NCBI GenBank assembly: GCA_023101885.1
Contig: JALPQD010000089.1
Location: 1,039,087-1,103,086, forward strand
DNA: 64,000 nt
Source of the DNA: Typhlomys cinereus
Lineage: Eukaryota; Chordata; Mammalia; Rodentia; Platacanthomyidae
Direction: 5' to 3'
Part shown: one piece after another, positions 1-12,846 of the stretch
Layout: each line of letters starts with the position of its first letter
How positions within the stretch are numbered: position 1 is the stretch's first letter
The notes under the pieces: generated by a model
Seen by the model: only the letters and a program-made list of their open reading frames with translations
Told to the model about the DNA's origin: nothing
The model's database searches: none
Program-made: the position numbers and the translations under genes

Positions 1-83
1 TTTATTGGCAACATGCAGGCAAATCACAAACAGCTGTATATACTTTGTTTCCATCTCTAGCTTTATTTTTTTTAACCTTTCTT

Positions 84-172
84 CCAATATAGCCCAGGCT
101 GTTTTTGAACTCTCAGCTGTCCTGCCTTTGTTTCCAGTGATTTGGGTTGCAGGTGTAAGCTACCTTACCTGA
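84..172 (-). repeat. B1 SINE, truncated
   Basis: The + strand reads as the complement of a 7SL-derived B1 element: AGCCCAGGCTG, then TTTTTGAACTCTCAG, then GGTTGCAGGTGTAAGCTACC. It is degraded and lacks the ends. Confidence 0.7.
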
Positions 173-1394
173 TTTCTAGCTTTTCTTAAGTGATTTTTTT
201 TTCAGAATTAATAAAGATGAAAATATGTACCTGAGCTTTATTAACTGTTCCTGAAATGGTCATTGAATTCCTTTTACACTGACTAGTTTTTTTTTTTTTT
301 TTCAAATATTTGGCTGAAACTTCTTGTTTGCAATAGCTTTTCCATTTCACAGAAGAATACCACTTTTTCGTGTTTTTCTTGTAGCTAATGTCAAAAAAGC
401 CTTGAATCTGCTCATAGAAGGTTATAAAAACAGTTGTCAAAGATTTGAGATTTCTGTAAAAAATTTACTAAAGATATATTTATCATTTTAAATTTCCCAA
501 GGTCATCATCTTGATGTTGGTTGGGAGGGTCTTGGAAATCATGAAATCATAGATTCTTGCTGTTGAAAATTAGTCATGAATCTGGAAGACATACAGAAAA
601 AATTTTCTAGGTAGCGAAATAAAAGAATATTTTTGAGTTCTAGGTAAGGATATGTTACCGATCAAATAATAAGTATAGAGATAAACATCTATTTGTTGAT
701 TTTATTTTACACGTTATGTACTAGGAAAGTTGCAAATGATCTGGTAGTGGCTTGCAATCATAAGATGTGTGACATATTAGGCTTTGAGAAAAACTGCTTA
801 ATGGTTATTTTGGGTTTTTTTGGAGAGTAATAGATGCAAGTCAGTAAGAATATGTACAGAAAACAATGAATTTTAAAAATATTTGAGTAGGGCTTTCAGT
901 CTGTACATGCTTATGTCAAAAGTAGATTCCCTCATTATTATCTAATATTCACCAACTACAAGAACACTATTGTTTTATAAGCATAACTTCCCTTTTTGTG
1001 CTCTATTTTTTAATATTTCCAGTTATCCCATCAATTGTTATAAAATAATTTTTAGAATAAGGCAGAAGTACTTAACACCTTTTTGTATTTTAAATTTGGA
1101 TCCAGGATCTGTTCTGCAGCCATAATTCTTACTCAGGAGTTTGTAGCAGTCAAGATACAAGACTCTGCATCCTTAATGTAGGTTGCTCTGTCAGCAAAGG
1201 ATCATGAGTTTTTCCTAGTTTCTTCTGTCCACTCAGGTCTTTTGAATTCTAGGTAGTAAGCTTTTCAGATGGGTTCAATTTTTAGTACATTTCTCAAAGC
1301 TATTTCAAGAATTATGGCCCTATCACTGCCATTACGAAACAGTTGTTTTGACCCCATTTCTTTTGACCTTTCAAATCAAGATGATCAGGTTACG
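173..1394. other. AT-rich intron, no feature recognised
   Basis: There is no convincing exon, RNA gene or repeat here. Short poly-T runs near 285-302 and short open frames look like chance in AT-rich DNA. Confidence 0.5.
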
Positions 1395-1522
1395 GTATAT
1401 CACATTTCTTAGGAGACTGAGACAGGAGGATTGCCATGAGTTTCCAGCCGTGTTAGACTACATAGTGAATTCTAGGCCAGCCTTGGCTACACAGTGAGAC
1501 CCTGTCTCACAAAAACCACTCA
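1395..1522 (+). repeat. B1 SINE
   Basis: This is a 7SL-derived B1 element in the forward direction. It shows AGGAGACTGAGACAGGAGGA, then GCCAGCCTTGGCTACACAG, then TGAGACCCTGTCTCACAAAAA with a short A-rich tail. The 5' A-box region is decayed. Confidence 0.85.
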
Positions 1523-2286
1523 AAAGGATGATGCGAGGTAGACGATCTTGTAAAGATGAGTGATTAAATGCAGTCCAAGAACACGGATAAGATTTTTCTA
1601 CCACATCTCTTCTGATGTGACTATCTTGTTCTCCACTGATGCACTAACTCTGTTGAAGTAATACTCTGAGGCTTTTATGGGGGAAGGACTATCATTTCAG
1701 AAATCTGTGATATCTTTATCATTGAAAGTGTGAGAGTGAGATTTGGGGTGAACCTACTAGATTCCTTTTTATTATCCTTCCTAGAAATTAAGCAAGTTAA
1801 CAGTATTTCACAAGGTAATCTAATGTATGGATTTAAGACAAACTTCTTCAATCATTTATCCGTCCAATGAGATTTTATTGAGTTTTTACCACGTGGTAAA
1901 TGTGTATTTAATTTCTGCCTTTATGATTCTTGAACTGTAGCAATTTTAATATTGAGCAAATACTGATGTGTGGTGATGGTAACAAGTATGTTTCATGGAA
2001 GCAGATGAGGAAGTTGGGCTATTTAGTATGAGATACAGATGGTGAGTAGATGTTTACAATCCATATAGAAGTGGCAGATGCTTCTTCAGATGATTATTTT
2101 CTTTGCCTTAAATTATGTAATCATCATCATCATCATTATATTGGCCTCATCAAATTATATATATACTCACCTTTTACAAAACTTGTGGCAGAATAAGTAT
2201 CTGAAGGTGTCTGCTGATCTTTTCACTGTGAAGGGTAGTGATGTCTGCAAAGGATCATGGTAGCATAGTTCAGTGTGTATGTGTAT

Positions 2287-2331
<45 letters not shown>

Positions 2332-2764
2332 GGAACCCAGTCTTTGCTGTTAGCTGGTAAGGTTAGGCAAAGAAATTCAAAAGTTTAACCTTTAAATTTC
2401 TCATATAAAAGCATAACTCTACTAATGTTACCTTTTGAGTCAAATACATGCTTTATGTAAAAACTGGTTTGCAAATACAAAAGTGTTATGTAAATGCTTA
2501 TTAGGAAACAATGTTGGGGAGAAAAGCTAATGTCAGAGTCAGGTTTCCTTTTTTATCAGTGATAAGGTCAGCTTCTGAACAACTTTGCCCAGAAACAGTG
2601 GCAACACATCTGAACACAAGTAGATAATTTCATAATGTGTTTTTAATAATATTTTGAGCATTTCCTATGAGTATTATTTCTCTTCCAGAGATGCTAATCT
2701 GTAATATGTCAATTTCAGTTTTAGTGCTTATTAGTCGTATAACCATGAGCATTGCTAAAAGTTT
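1523..2764. other. Unique intron with a TG microsatellite
   Basis: No coding or RNA gene is seen. The only notable content is the TG array at 2273-2330 and a short ATC-rich run near 2119-2138. Confidence 0.5.
2273..2330. repeat. (TG)n microsatellite
   Basis: A TG dinucleotide array, interrupted by a few TATG units at its left end and pure over its right 40 bases. Confidence 0.95.
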
Positions 2765-3140
2765 GGATTATAAATGTCTCCCAAAGGCCCATATGCTAAA
2801 AGCTTAGTTGTCTAGTCTAGAAGATGGGGTTTAGTGGAAGGAAGTTAGATCAGTCATTGGACCTGTATCCTTGGAGGGGTATTGAGACTTCTCTCATTCC
2901 TCTCTGTCTTTCTCTGTGTCTGTGTTACTGTTCTCTGTCTTTCTCTCTCTCTCTCCTGCTGCTTGCTGGCCATGAGATAAATAGTCTCTTTTACCATATG
3001 CTTCTGCCATGATCTACTGCCTTGTTTTAAGTCCAGAGCAATAAGGTGAATATGGTGGGAAACCTCTGAAACCATGGATGGAAAATAGACCTTTCTTCTT
3101 TAAGGAGATTTTCTCTGGTGTTTCGTTACATGCATGGAAA
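2765..3140 (+). repeat. Old MaLR/URR-like dispersed repeat
   Basis: The order of motifs resembles a decayed MaLR-type LTR or related rodent repeat: a start like AAATGTCTCCCAAAGGCCCA, a CT-rich middle (2890-2960), then CTCTGAAACCATG followed by a degenerate AATAAA-like stretch and CCTTTCTTCTTTAAG. Ends and family are uncertain. Open frames here read through the CT-rich tract and are not genes. Confidence 0.45.
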
Positions 3141-3491
3141 GCAGACGGACATGTTACTTAATTTATTTGGTCCATAGCTTCCTAATTTACAAATGTATTT
3201 AGTAAGATTTTTTAGGATTTTTGTAAAAAGTGAATATGATGAAAGATACATAATACTTAGCGTTGCTTTACAAATTCTATATAATAGGGTTATTAATGAA
3301 AGTACCCGTTTGTTGTTTAATTTTATTTGAAGTGTAAGTTTTAATAATACTTTTTAAAAAGATCTGGTGAAAGAGTAACTTTCCTACTAGTATGTACTCT
3401 TTGATTACCTTCATATGAATGTTTTTGACTTGCAATATAGCGAAAACAGCAACATCAAAACAAGAATTCTCTTAAAATATTCTCTTAAAAA
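3141..3491. other. AT-rich intron, nothing recognised
   Basis: No repeat, exon or RNA gene was recognised in this stretch. Confidence 0.5.
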
Positions 3492-3645
3492 TATTCTTTC
3501 ATTTCCTCCCTTCCTCTCTCCTCTTCCTCTCTTTCTACTTCTTTCCTTCCTGTCTACTTTTTTCCTCTTCTCTATTTCCTCCTTCCTCTCTCTACTTCTC
3601 TTTCTTTCTACTCTCCTCCCTTCCTTTGTCTCTTGCTTCTTTTCT
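3492..3645. repeat. Polypyrimidine (CT-rich) tract
   Basis: About 150 bases are almost purely C and T on the + strand, built from CCTT, CTCT and TTCC units. A 95-codon open frame here is low complexity (Ser, Leu, Phe, Pro) and is rejected as a gene. Confidence 0.9.
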
Positions 3646-3646
3646 T

Positions 3647-3799
3647 TAAATTTTTTTTTTTTAAGACAAACTGTCTGGAACTCTGCATGCAGTCCTGTCT
3701 GACCTCAAACTTATGTCCACCTGACTCAGCCTTTCCTTTAACCCCTATCCCCCCACCCCCAGTCTGACATTGCAGATGCACTCCATCATGCCCAACTTC
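3647..3799 (-). repeat. B1 SINE
   Basis: The poly-T at the left is the A-tail of a minus-strand B1. It is followed by complementary B1 body (AAGACAAACTGTCTGGAACT ... GACCTCAAACTTATG ... ATGCACTCCATCATGCCCAA). Confidence 0.75.
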
Positions 3800-5732
3800 A
3801 AGTATTTCTTAATAAAGTATGTTTTTTATTGAGTTATGTCTAATATGTATGATAATGGATTGTGGCTGTTCAATTCTGATTTATTAAAACAAGTAAGTAT
3901 ACTCAGGCAGTAAGTATACTTACTTGCAGTAATTGTTCTAAAACTAAAAATGCTTATCATTCCATTCCTTTAAAAATTTCCATGGTTTGTCAGTTCTTGA
4001 GTGTAAGATCAGACTAGGTGTGATCCTGAAGCATCTATTTGTTTCTTCATAGGATTAGAATGTTCCAGTTTAATCCTTTACTTCATTGGAATATTTAATT
4101 TTTATTTTTAACATAATATCTCTGCGATGTTAGATTATTGCTTGTTGAGTTCCCAGTGTCTAAAGCACAGGAAAACAAGAAATCTATGGCTAATGAGTGA
4201 CAGAGTGTTCCTCTATCAGACTTATAGAATAATCACATCATTTTAATTTATGCCATTAATATAATTTTTAAATTAATATATACTGCAAAATGTATAGCAG
4301 TTTACTATTTAATTCAGTATTCTAAAACTCAGTGATGCAATTTATGTCTGAATGTTCAGTTTTTTCCATAGAAATATTACTCTTTTTTTGGAGGATTAAA
4401 GGGGCTTATGGAACCAACACTATATTTGGATTCAAGGCATTAGGATTAAGCTACAAATCTGTTATTCAGTAGCTCTGTGATTTGGATCTATAAATTTCTG
4501 TTTTATGTGAAACAGACACAATACAGCCTCTTAGTGGTGGGAATCAGATAATGCATGTAAAATTCCAAACTGTAAAAATGTTAAACTTACGTGAAAGGAA
4601 TTTCCTTATTCTAAATTTGTTACTAAGTTTTATTTTTTTAACTTTACAGTACTGTGAATTTAGCTTTACTAACAATATCCCTGTATAGTCTGTAACTTTT
4701 ACTTTCTTTAACAGTGAGAATCACTTTTATATATTATCCTTTTCTATTCAAAAAGTTTATGTGTTAGCATTATTTCCATCCACTGCTTAAAATTTGAATT
4801 ACTCATCCCAAATTATTTATAACTTTCTGGCAATGCTATTATTAAGCCAAACACAATAGAACTGAACCTTAATGAGCAGACACATGATTACCTACAATTA
4901 TGTAACATTCACTATAGTCAGTTTTTGGTTGTATATTTCATGCAGATTTTTTGTTCAGTGGAGAAATATGACACTCTCTACTTCCCCTTGTAACTATGCT
5001 GAAGTAATCCAAATCTTGTTTCAATTTTTTTTCAGAGTACATAGGAATCATATAAAAGTGGATTTCCTTTAATTAAGAAAATGGAAAAATTGAGGCCACC
5101 TTATGAGCAATAGAACTGAAAAGCTAATGTGTACATCAACTAAAATATTAGTTCTAAGTTGCTTTGGGGATCACTAAATTTTGTGTATTATTTGACCTAT
5201 GGACATGCGTCAGCAGTTTTTATTTGAATGACAGCATCTTGGTCATATTGCTTTTGATGTATTTAACTTATCATATGGTTTATTATGTAGTTTTAGGTGA
5301 ACCTCTTCAGGATCAAACTTTCATAGATGGAGAAATAAGAGTTTATTCACAGGGAGATGAAGGGAATGAGGGATTTGACACAGGGCTATAATCATCACCA
5401 ATATAAAAAAGGGTCAAACACCAACAGTTAATTTCACAATGATTTACATAAACTTGTACTACTAATAATATTCCTACCAGCAATTTGCAAAAGTTCTCTT
5501 TTCTCTACTTTTTAAGCACTTATGTTAGTTTTTAAATAGCATTTATTTTTACTGGACTCTCCTGCTTACCTACTCTATTTTTTATTTATGTTTCCTTGGT
5601 GGTTAGTGGTATCGAGAATTTTCTCATCTACCTGTTGGCAATTTGTGTGACTTGAGAAAGGTCCCCTTAGATACAGTGTCCATTTTAAAATTGTATCATG
5701 TGAATTTTGGTGTTGAGTTTTTAGAGTTACTA
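3800..5732. other. Unique AT-rich intron
   Basis: Nearly 2 kb without a recognised repeat family or exon. It contains a small perfect hairpin (3890-3926). Several 60-75 codon open frames have no recognisable protein. Confidence 0.5.
3890..3926. repeat. Perfect 14-bp inverted repeat, 9-nt loop
   Basis: CAAGTAAGTATACT at 3890-3903 is exactly complementary to AGTATACTTACTTG at 3913-3926. Function is unknown; it may be a small templated local inversion. Confidence 0.85.
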
Positions 5733-6048
5733 ACATGTTCTTTTTTTTTAATTTATTTTTTATTATTTATTCAATTGTGCGTGTATGCATGTGTGCGCAT
5801 GTGTATGTGTGTGTGTGTGTGTAGAACCATGGACGAATTCAGGAACCACCATGGACGCCTCCACCTCCTCCTTGTTTACTCTGCTCGGGGATTCACAGGC
5901 TCTGCCCTACCAGGATCAGAAACGCAGGCCGCCTCCGCTTCCGCCTGGCGTCTATACGTGGGGTCTAGGATCCAAACTTAGGACCTTCCGCCTGCAAGGC
6001 AGAGGCTTAACCCCTGAGCCACTGCTCCAGCCCCACTTACATGTTCTT
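5733..6048 (-). mobile_element. tRNA-headed SINE with internal TG stretch and TSD
   Basis: On the minus strand the element (5743-6038) begins with a tRNA-like head: GGGCTGGAGCAGTGGCTCAG resembles a pol III A box, and GTTTGGATCC resembles a B box. A non-tRNA body and a CA-rich stretch follow before the T/A-rich end at 5743-5770. A 10-bp direct repeat ACATGTTCTT flanks it at 5733-5742 and 6039-6048, marking retroposition. At about 295 bp this is the most complete copy of a family present about ten times in the window. It resembles ID-type heads, but I cannot name the family. Confidence 0.8.
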
Positions 6049-6049
6049 G

Positions 6050-7870
6050 ATATCAATCCCTTTTCAGATATATATGAATGTATTTTGTAACTATTTCCCC
6101 TATTCTGTAGGCAGTTTCCTTACTCTGTTGATGATGTCTTTTACTATACAGCTTTATATAATTATATAATCTCTTACTAATGTTTTCACTTTAATTTCTG
6201 TGCTTTGGAATCTTTTCCAAAAATTTCTTGCCCATTCATGAAGTGTTTGCTCTATGTTTTATTCCAGTACATTTACAATTTCAGTCTTATATTTGACTAT
6301 TTAATCTACTGTGAGTTGACTTTTTCATATGGTAAAAAATAGAGGCCTAATTTCTTTTTTTTCTGTATTTGGGTATATAATTTTCCCATTACCATTTATT
6401 GTAAGAATCATCCTTTATTACATGTATGTTCTTAGTGCCTTTCTCAAGAAAGTCAGTTGACTGTGATTCATGAGTTTGCTTCTATTCCAGACAGGCACTC
6501 TATTCTACAGCACTTGTCTATATGTCTGTGTTTATGTCAGTGCCATGCAGTTTTGTTTAGTGCAGTTTTAGAGTATGTTTTGAAGTTAGTAGCATGATAC
6601 CTTCTACTCCCCACATTCTTTTAGTTATAATAACTTTGACTGTACCACATATAGTTAGCAGGTGTCAGATTGAGAATTGAAGATTTGAACTCCGGGCATT
6701 TGTAAAGGATTAGTAGTTGAGGTAAATCTTGAGCAGTCCTTAAAGAGATTGTCTAATTTATGGGGAAAGCAGTCAGTCCAGGGTAGACTAGGCCATGGAC
6801 AGGTGAATAGGGAGGAAGCTGTTTAAAGAAGTTGATTTTTTTTTGGCCTACTGGCCAGACATGCTTATTTGACAAGTGTGGATTGTCGCTCTTTCAGAAG
6901 TCCTATGGATTCCCTTGGCTCCTGGTATAGGTATGAGCTCTGCTGCCAAGCTGGACAGAGAACTGTAACCCAAGAATCATAAAATAGAATACAATCCTTT
7001 GTTTCATCTTACACCATTTGGTCATGAATTTATCAGCAACCATGAGAATAACTGCTATAGGCTGTTTTTCTTTCTTTTTTTTCTTTGTGTTTTTATGGTT
7101 CTACATAGTGTCACTGGTATTTCAATAGAGATTACATTGAATTTGTAACTAGCAATGGGTTATATTGACAGTTTCACAATGTTCTTCCAGTTCATGAACC
7201 CAGAATGTCTTTTTCTTTCAACCATATTTTATAATTTTTATAGTATTTTTCATCTTTGATTAAATTTATTAATAGGTATTTTTATGTCTATTACAAATGA
7301 AATCATTTATTGATTTCTATTTTATAGTCATGGTATTGATTTTTCACATTGATTTTATGTCTCACAACTTTGATATACTCATTTATTTGTTTTAACAGTA
7401 CTTTTGGTGAAATATTGGGTTTTGTGCATGTGAGATCATGACATATGCAATGACAATTTGGCTTATTATTTTCTCCATTTCAGATGCTTTTTATTTTTTC
7501 TCCTGCCTAACTGCTCAGGCCAGGGTGTTCATCAGAATTATATGAAGAAAAGTGGACATCCTTGTCATGCTCTGCAGAGCTTTTAAAACTGGCCTTGATT
7601 ATGTTGTCTGTTTTTTAATTTGTTTCATGAAACTTTAAATTTCTTTTTTGGTTTCTTCTTGATTCATTAGTTATTGTTTAAGCAAGGCTGCTTAAATTCC
7701 ATGAATACTACATATAGTATCCAAAGCTTTTCTTGTTCTTGATTTCTTAATTCCATTGTGTTCAGAGAAGATACTCAGCATGATTTCAATTTTCTAACAT
7801 TTCTTGAGGCTTATGACCTAACACCTGATTTATGCTGGAGAATATTTCATGTGCTGATGAGAAGAATGTC
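6050..7870 (-). mobile_element. Ancient L1 ORF2 fragment, heavily decayed
   Basis: The + strand follows the complement of L1 ORF2 in order: TGCCATGCAGTTTTGTTTAG (about 6540), GATTACATTGAATTTGTA (7130), the region before the RT core (7500-7600), and ATTCCATTGTGTTCAGAGAA (7752). No frame is open. About 6660-7070 does not fit L1 and appears to be a later, unidentified insertion. This is an old mammalian L1, much more diverged than the L1s from 9.4 kb on. Confidence 0.7.
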
Positions 7871-8361
7871 ATCAGGACTGGAAAGATGGTTCAGGAGCTA
7901 AACTCTGTCTCATAAGTTATTGGTTGCCTTCTTGACATCTGTGCCAGTATTACACCTTTTGTGAGGATGATTGTTACTGCAGCTTGTAGCTTTCAGTTTG
8001 ATAAGACCATTCATTGATTTTCTTCCCCAGTAGCTTCCATAGTATTTTCTAGTACTGTGATAGTTGTCTAACAAGGCATAAGCTTCCAGACCAGTTCTAG
8101 CTGGCATTTTTTTCTCCATGTCCTGTAATCTGTATGTGTTGCAACTTCAGTAACAGAGTCATGTCTGGTACTCTTTATGTTCTAGTAAAACTTAAAAACA
8201 TTAGTTACTTGCATTGCTAGCTTTTAAGAAAAGGTGAATGTGACCTATTAACGGAAACCTGTAAACGGAAACATGTCTTTGTCCAGTTTTACTTGTAATC
8301 ATGATTGGAGAAAAAGTGACATTTTTAACCCCTCTGCCAGAGAGAAGTTCTCACTTCATAA
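7871..8361. other. Unclassified, repeat-like intronic sequence
   Basis: The middle (about 7910-8130) reads like an old dispersed repeat, but I cannot name it. A 69-codon minus-strand frame shows no known domain and is not called. Confidence 0.35.
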
Positions 8362-8486
8362 CCCCAGGTAGAGTGGAACTTACTGTGTAGATCAGGCTAG
8401 CCTCAAACTTGGAGCTGCCTATTAATCTCAACTACCCATGTGTTGTGATGGCAGACATATAGGTGTATGTTACTGTGCCCAACTTA
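8362..8486 (-). repeat. B1 SINE
   Basis: Complement of B1: TACTGTGTAGATCAGGCTAG, CCTCAAACTTGGAGCTGCC and GGTGTATGTTACTGTGCCCA in the expected order. Confidence 0.8.
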
Positions 8487-8489
8487 AAA

Positions 8490-9345
8490 ACTTTTATTTT
8501 AATTATTTTTTATTTTTCTATTTTTACAAACATAATGAGTGGTCGTCTCTGCACCCCTCCCTCCCTCCTCACTTTCTCTCCACTCTTCCCTCCCTTCACC
8601 AATACATTCCTCTCCATCTCACTCTCCTGTCTATCTGCTTGTGGGCCTCAGAGTTCCTTTCAGGTTGTCTGTCTTAGTATGGGCTCAGACCTCTGTGGCA
8701 GGTTAAGTGGCCCTTCCTTGGATAGACCTACTGACAAGGGCACTTTCCTTCATCTATCTGGACTTAGACCCTAAAATTCCCCCTGCATGTAATGATTTCT
8801 CCTGAATTTCCTTGCTAGTCTATGGGGGAATGTTTATATGTTAGTCATAGTACAGGTCTGGTGAGGGTAAGTCTCTCTGCTCCTGGATATAGCAGTTCTA
8901 TCTTGAGTGGAATGTCCTGGTCAGCAGAAGATGTCCCCACCTTTCAGGCTCTTACAATCTTACCATCCCCTCTTCCATTAATTCCCTGAGTCTTAAGATG
9001 GGAAGAGATTTGGCTGACCTGATTCCAGCTGAGTGTTTTAGGGTTGCTGGTACTCTGCATTCCAGTTGATTGTTGTCTGTTTCATTGCTCTTTCATTGCA
9101 CTAGGCTGAGTCTTGTTTGGTTATTTAGTTCTTGTCTAAAGATAAAACGAGAGGCATGTAGATGGAGGTTAGTACTAAGACATCCGATCCTAACAGCTGT
9201 TGGTTTTCTCCCCATCTACTGTTGTTTAGACTGGTTTACATTGCTGGACGGGGGTTCACTGTCATTGAAGAAGGGTGGGGGTAGGGATTATTAAATAGGT
9301 AGTTAGTTACTTGAAGACCAAGTCCACTCCATACTGTGTCCTATT
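8490..9345 (-). mobile_element. Older L1 3' UTR fragment
   Basis: A T-rich left end is followed by a pyrimidine-rich CTCCCTCC block and a sequence that parallels the 3' UTR layout of the younger L1s (for example the TCTTACAATCTTACC and AGATGGGAAGAGATTTGGCT motifs). It represents an older subfamily on the same strand and contains no ORF2 coding part. Confidence 0.65.
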
Positions 9346-10392
9346 TCTGTTCTTTTCTTCCCTTAAGGACTTTTCTTTTCTTTCTTTTTTTATTATTATT
9401 TCTGCTTACACAAACTTAACAGGTACACCGGTCCCTTCTCTCACTCCACCTCCCCCATTCCCTCCCCCCCTTCTTCCCGATCCCCCAGTGCCTCTCCCCC
9501 CCATCCCTGGAGCATCCTTTAATGTGCATGCCAAACTCTCCTCTGGGTCCTCCTCTCCGATGAGGTGAAAGGACCCAGGGGCATTTTCCACAACCCTTTC
9601 CTGTGTTCCCTTTAAGCTTAGGAACACTACTGTGACTCTCAGTCCCTAGCCTCCAAGGATCCTAGTGCCTTTAGTCCATGCTAGACTTTGTGAGGTCAAT
9701 AATGTGTTGGACATAGCACGGGTCATGCAAAGTCCTATTATGCTTGCTTTGGACCTAACTTGTGTGGAGTATCTTGCATATCATTACTCCTTCCATCCTG
9801 TGGTCTTATAATTTTACTGCCCCCTCTTCCGCAAATTTCCCTGAGCTTCAGGATGGGGTGAGATTAGGCTGGCCTAGTTCCAGGTGGTTGATATAGAGTC
9901 TCTGATGTTCTGAGTTATGGTTTGTTGATATTTTTTTAAATTTTGCTGCTCCTGCAATGCCCTGGGCTCCATCCTGATGGGTATTGGATGTCACCCCCTG
10001 GCCAGAGATAAAAACCTGTTAAATTTAGAGTCTTGTTATAAGAGTATATTCAAAGGTAGATGGAATAAAAATAGGAGACTGCGGTGAGAGAGGGTCAATC
10101 ACCCATTTGCAAAATGGTTACTTTCTATCTGCCAGACTATATGCCCTCCCCTTCTGGTGAGATCATACCCCATCAGTTGCAAATGATCAGAAAGGAAAGT
10201 CTGTGAACTTAACCAGATGTCTCAATACTTACTCGCAGTCCTTGATGGTGGCCTATTTTCTCTGCTGTAACATGGTCCCCTCTCTCCTTGTTTCTGGTGG
10301 GGCTCCTTCCCCATCCCTCCTGTTTATAATCTTTGCAATTACTGTAGGTATTACAGAGATTTGTCTTTGAGTGTCTCTAAGTGGGTTTGGTA

Positions 10393-12830
10393 CTAGGATC
10401 CACCTATTAGGGAGTACATATGGCACTTAATTTTTGGTGTCTGGGATGCTTCACTCAATATAATTGTTTCTAATAACATCCATTTCCTGGCAAATTGCAT
10501 TAATCCATCATTTTTGATGGCTGAGTAGTATTCCATTGTATAAATGTACCACATTTTCCTTATCCAACTGTTGGACATTTGGGTTGATTCCATGACTTTG
10601 CTATTGTAAACAGTGCTGCTATGAACATGGTCGTGCTTGTGCTATCGAGGTGAATTTTTGCTGTATCGAGGGTTATTCCCAAAAGTAGTATAGCAAGGTC
10701 ATATGGCATTTCAATCTTTAATCTCTTTAAGAATCTCCAGACGGCTCGCCAGAATGGTTGTATGAGCCTGCATTCCCATCAGCAATGTAGGAGAGTTCCC
10801 CTCTCTCCACATCCTCTCCAGCATTTGTTGTTGTTTGTATTGTGGATTTTTGCCATTCTGACCGGGGTGAGATGATATCTCAGGGAGGTTTTGATTGCAT
10901 TTCCCTTATGGCTAAGGATGTGGAGCATTTTTTAAAGATATTTGTTAGACCTTTTAATTTCGTCCATGGTAAAGTTTCTTTTTAAGGTCCAAGGTCCATT
11001 TTTTTAATTGGGCCATTAGTTTCCTTGGTGTTTAGTTTTCTAAGTTCTTTGTGCGCTCTGGATAATAGAGCTCTATCAGATATGTGGTTAGTGAAGATTT
11101 TCTCCCATTCTACGGGTTGCCTTTGTGCTCGAGTTATAATCTCTTTATCTGAACAGAAGCTCTTTAATGTCACAAGATCCCATCTGTTGAATGTTGGTTG
11201 TAGAGATTGTGCTATTGGATGTCCGTTTAGGAACTGTTGGCCTAGCCCAATAAGCTCGAAGGAGTTCCCTACATTTTCAACTATGGTTTTTATAGTCTCT
11301 GGCCTTGTATCGAGGTCCTTGATCCTTTGGAATTAATTCTTGTACATGGTGACAAGTACGGGTCCAGTTTTAATCTTTTGCATGTGGAGATTCAGTTTTG
11401 CCAGCACCATTTGTTGAAGATGCTGTTCTTTTTCCATTGGATTCTTTGGGCCCCTTTGTCAAAAATCAAATGGCTATAATTGTGTGGGCTTATATCTGGG
11501 TCTTCAATCCTTATCCATTGATCTGTGTGTCTATTTTGGAGCCAATACCAAGCTGTTTTTACAACTATGGATTTGTAGTTCAGACTAAGGTTTGGTATGG
11601 TGATACCTCCAGCCATGTTTTTGTTACTCAGGATTGTTTTTGCTATCCTGGGTCTTTTGTGCCTCCATATGAATTTTGAGATTGTTTGGTCAACTTCTTT
11701 GAAGAATTGCTTTGGGATTTTAATTGATATAGCAGTGAATTTGTATATTGCCTTTGGTAGGATGGTCATTTTTATGATGTTGATTCTGCCAATCCAGGAA
11801 CATGGGAGGTCTTTCCACCTTCTGGTGTTTTCTGCTATTTCTTTCTTTAGGGTTTTAAAATTTTCATTATAAAGGTCTCTTGCTTCCTTGGTTAGGTTTA
11901 TACCAAGGTATTTCATTTTTTTAGGGTTATTGTAAATGGAATTGTTTCTCTCAGGACTTTTTCACTTCTTTCATTCTGGGCATATAGGAAGGCCACTGAT
12001 TTTTGTACATTTATTTTGTATCCTGCCACCCTGCTGAACTTCTGTATTAGTTCCAGGAGCTTCCTGGTGGAGTTTTTGGGATCACTCAGGTATAGGATCA
12101 TGTCATCTGCAAATAGGGATAACTTGACTTCTTCCTTGCCGACTTGAATCCCTTTTATGTCCCTTTCTTGTCTTATGGCTTCAGCCAAGACTTCAAGTAT
12201 AATATTGAATAGAAGTGGTGAGAGTGGACAGCCTTGTCTAGTTCCTGATTGAAGTGGGAATGCTTCAAGTTTTTCCCCATTGAGTATAATCGTTGCTGTT
12301 GGCTTGTTGAATACAGCTTTTATTATATTGATAAAGTTCCTTCCATTCCAACCTTCTCTAGGGCTTTGACCATAAAGGGCTGTTGGATCTTGTCTAAAGC
12401 TTTTTCTGCATCTATCGAGAGTATCATGTGGTCTTGAACTTTGGACTGGTTTATATGTTGAATCACATTTATCAATTTGCGTATGTTGAACTAACCTTGT
12501 GTACCTGGGATAAAGCCTACATGATCCCCATGAATGATCTTTTTGATATGTTTTTGAATCCGATTTGCTAAGACTTTGTTGAGAATCTTTGCATCTATGT
12601 TCATCAGAGAGATTGGCCTATAGTTTTCTTTTTTAAGTGTATCTTTATTGGTTTTGGGATTAAGATGATATTAGCTTCATAGAAGGAATTTGCTATTTGA
12701 TGGAACAGTTTAAGGAGTATTGGTGTTATTAGCTCCTTAAATGTCTAGGTAAAACTCTATGCTGAATCCTTCTGGTTCAGGACATATTTTGGTGGGAAGA
12801 TTCGACATTACTTCCTCGATTTTCTCATAT
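10393..12830 (-). pseudogene. L1-A ORF2, 3' part (RT to C-terminus), broken
   Basis: This is the reverse transcriptase and C-terminal portion of an L1 ORF2. Blocks in order along the minus strand are the FADD catalytic motif ([11 protein letters not shown], near 12095-12125), the ERSEK-region and palm/thumb sequence to 11392, and the C-terminal [11 protein letters not shown] motif ending MYSLIGGS at 10393. The frame is interrupted several times, so no full protein can be made. It continues at 18854 beyond the nested L1-B. Confidence 0.9.
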
Positions 12831-12846
12831 GTTATAGGACTATTTA
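12831..12846. repeat. Left target-site duplication of L1-B
   Basis: GTTATAGGACTATTTA, repeated at 18838-18853. The sequence belongs to L1-A ORF2; the undisturbed version occurs within L1-B itself near 16312. Confidence 0.93.

Noticed and set aside
3415..3702. 95-codon + frame
   Set aside because: Low-complexity product of a polypyrimidine tract ending in a B1 SINE.
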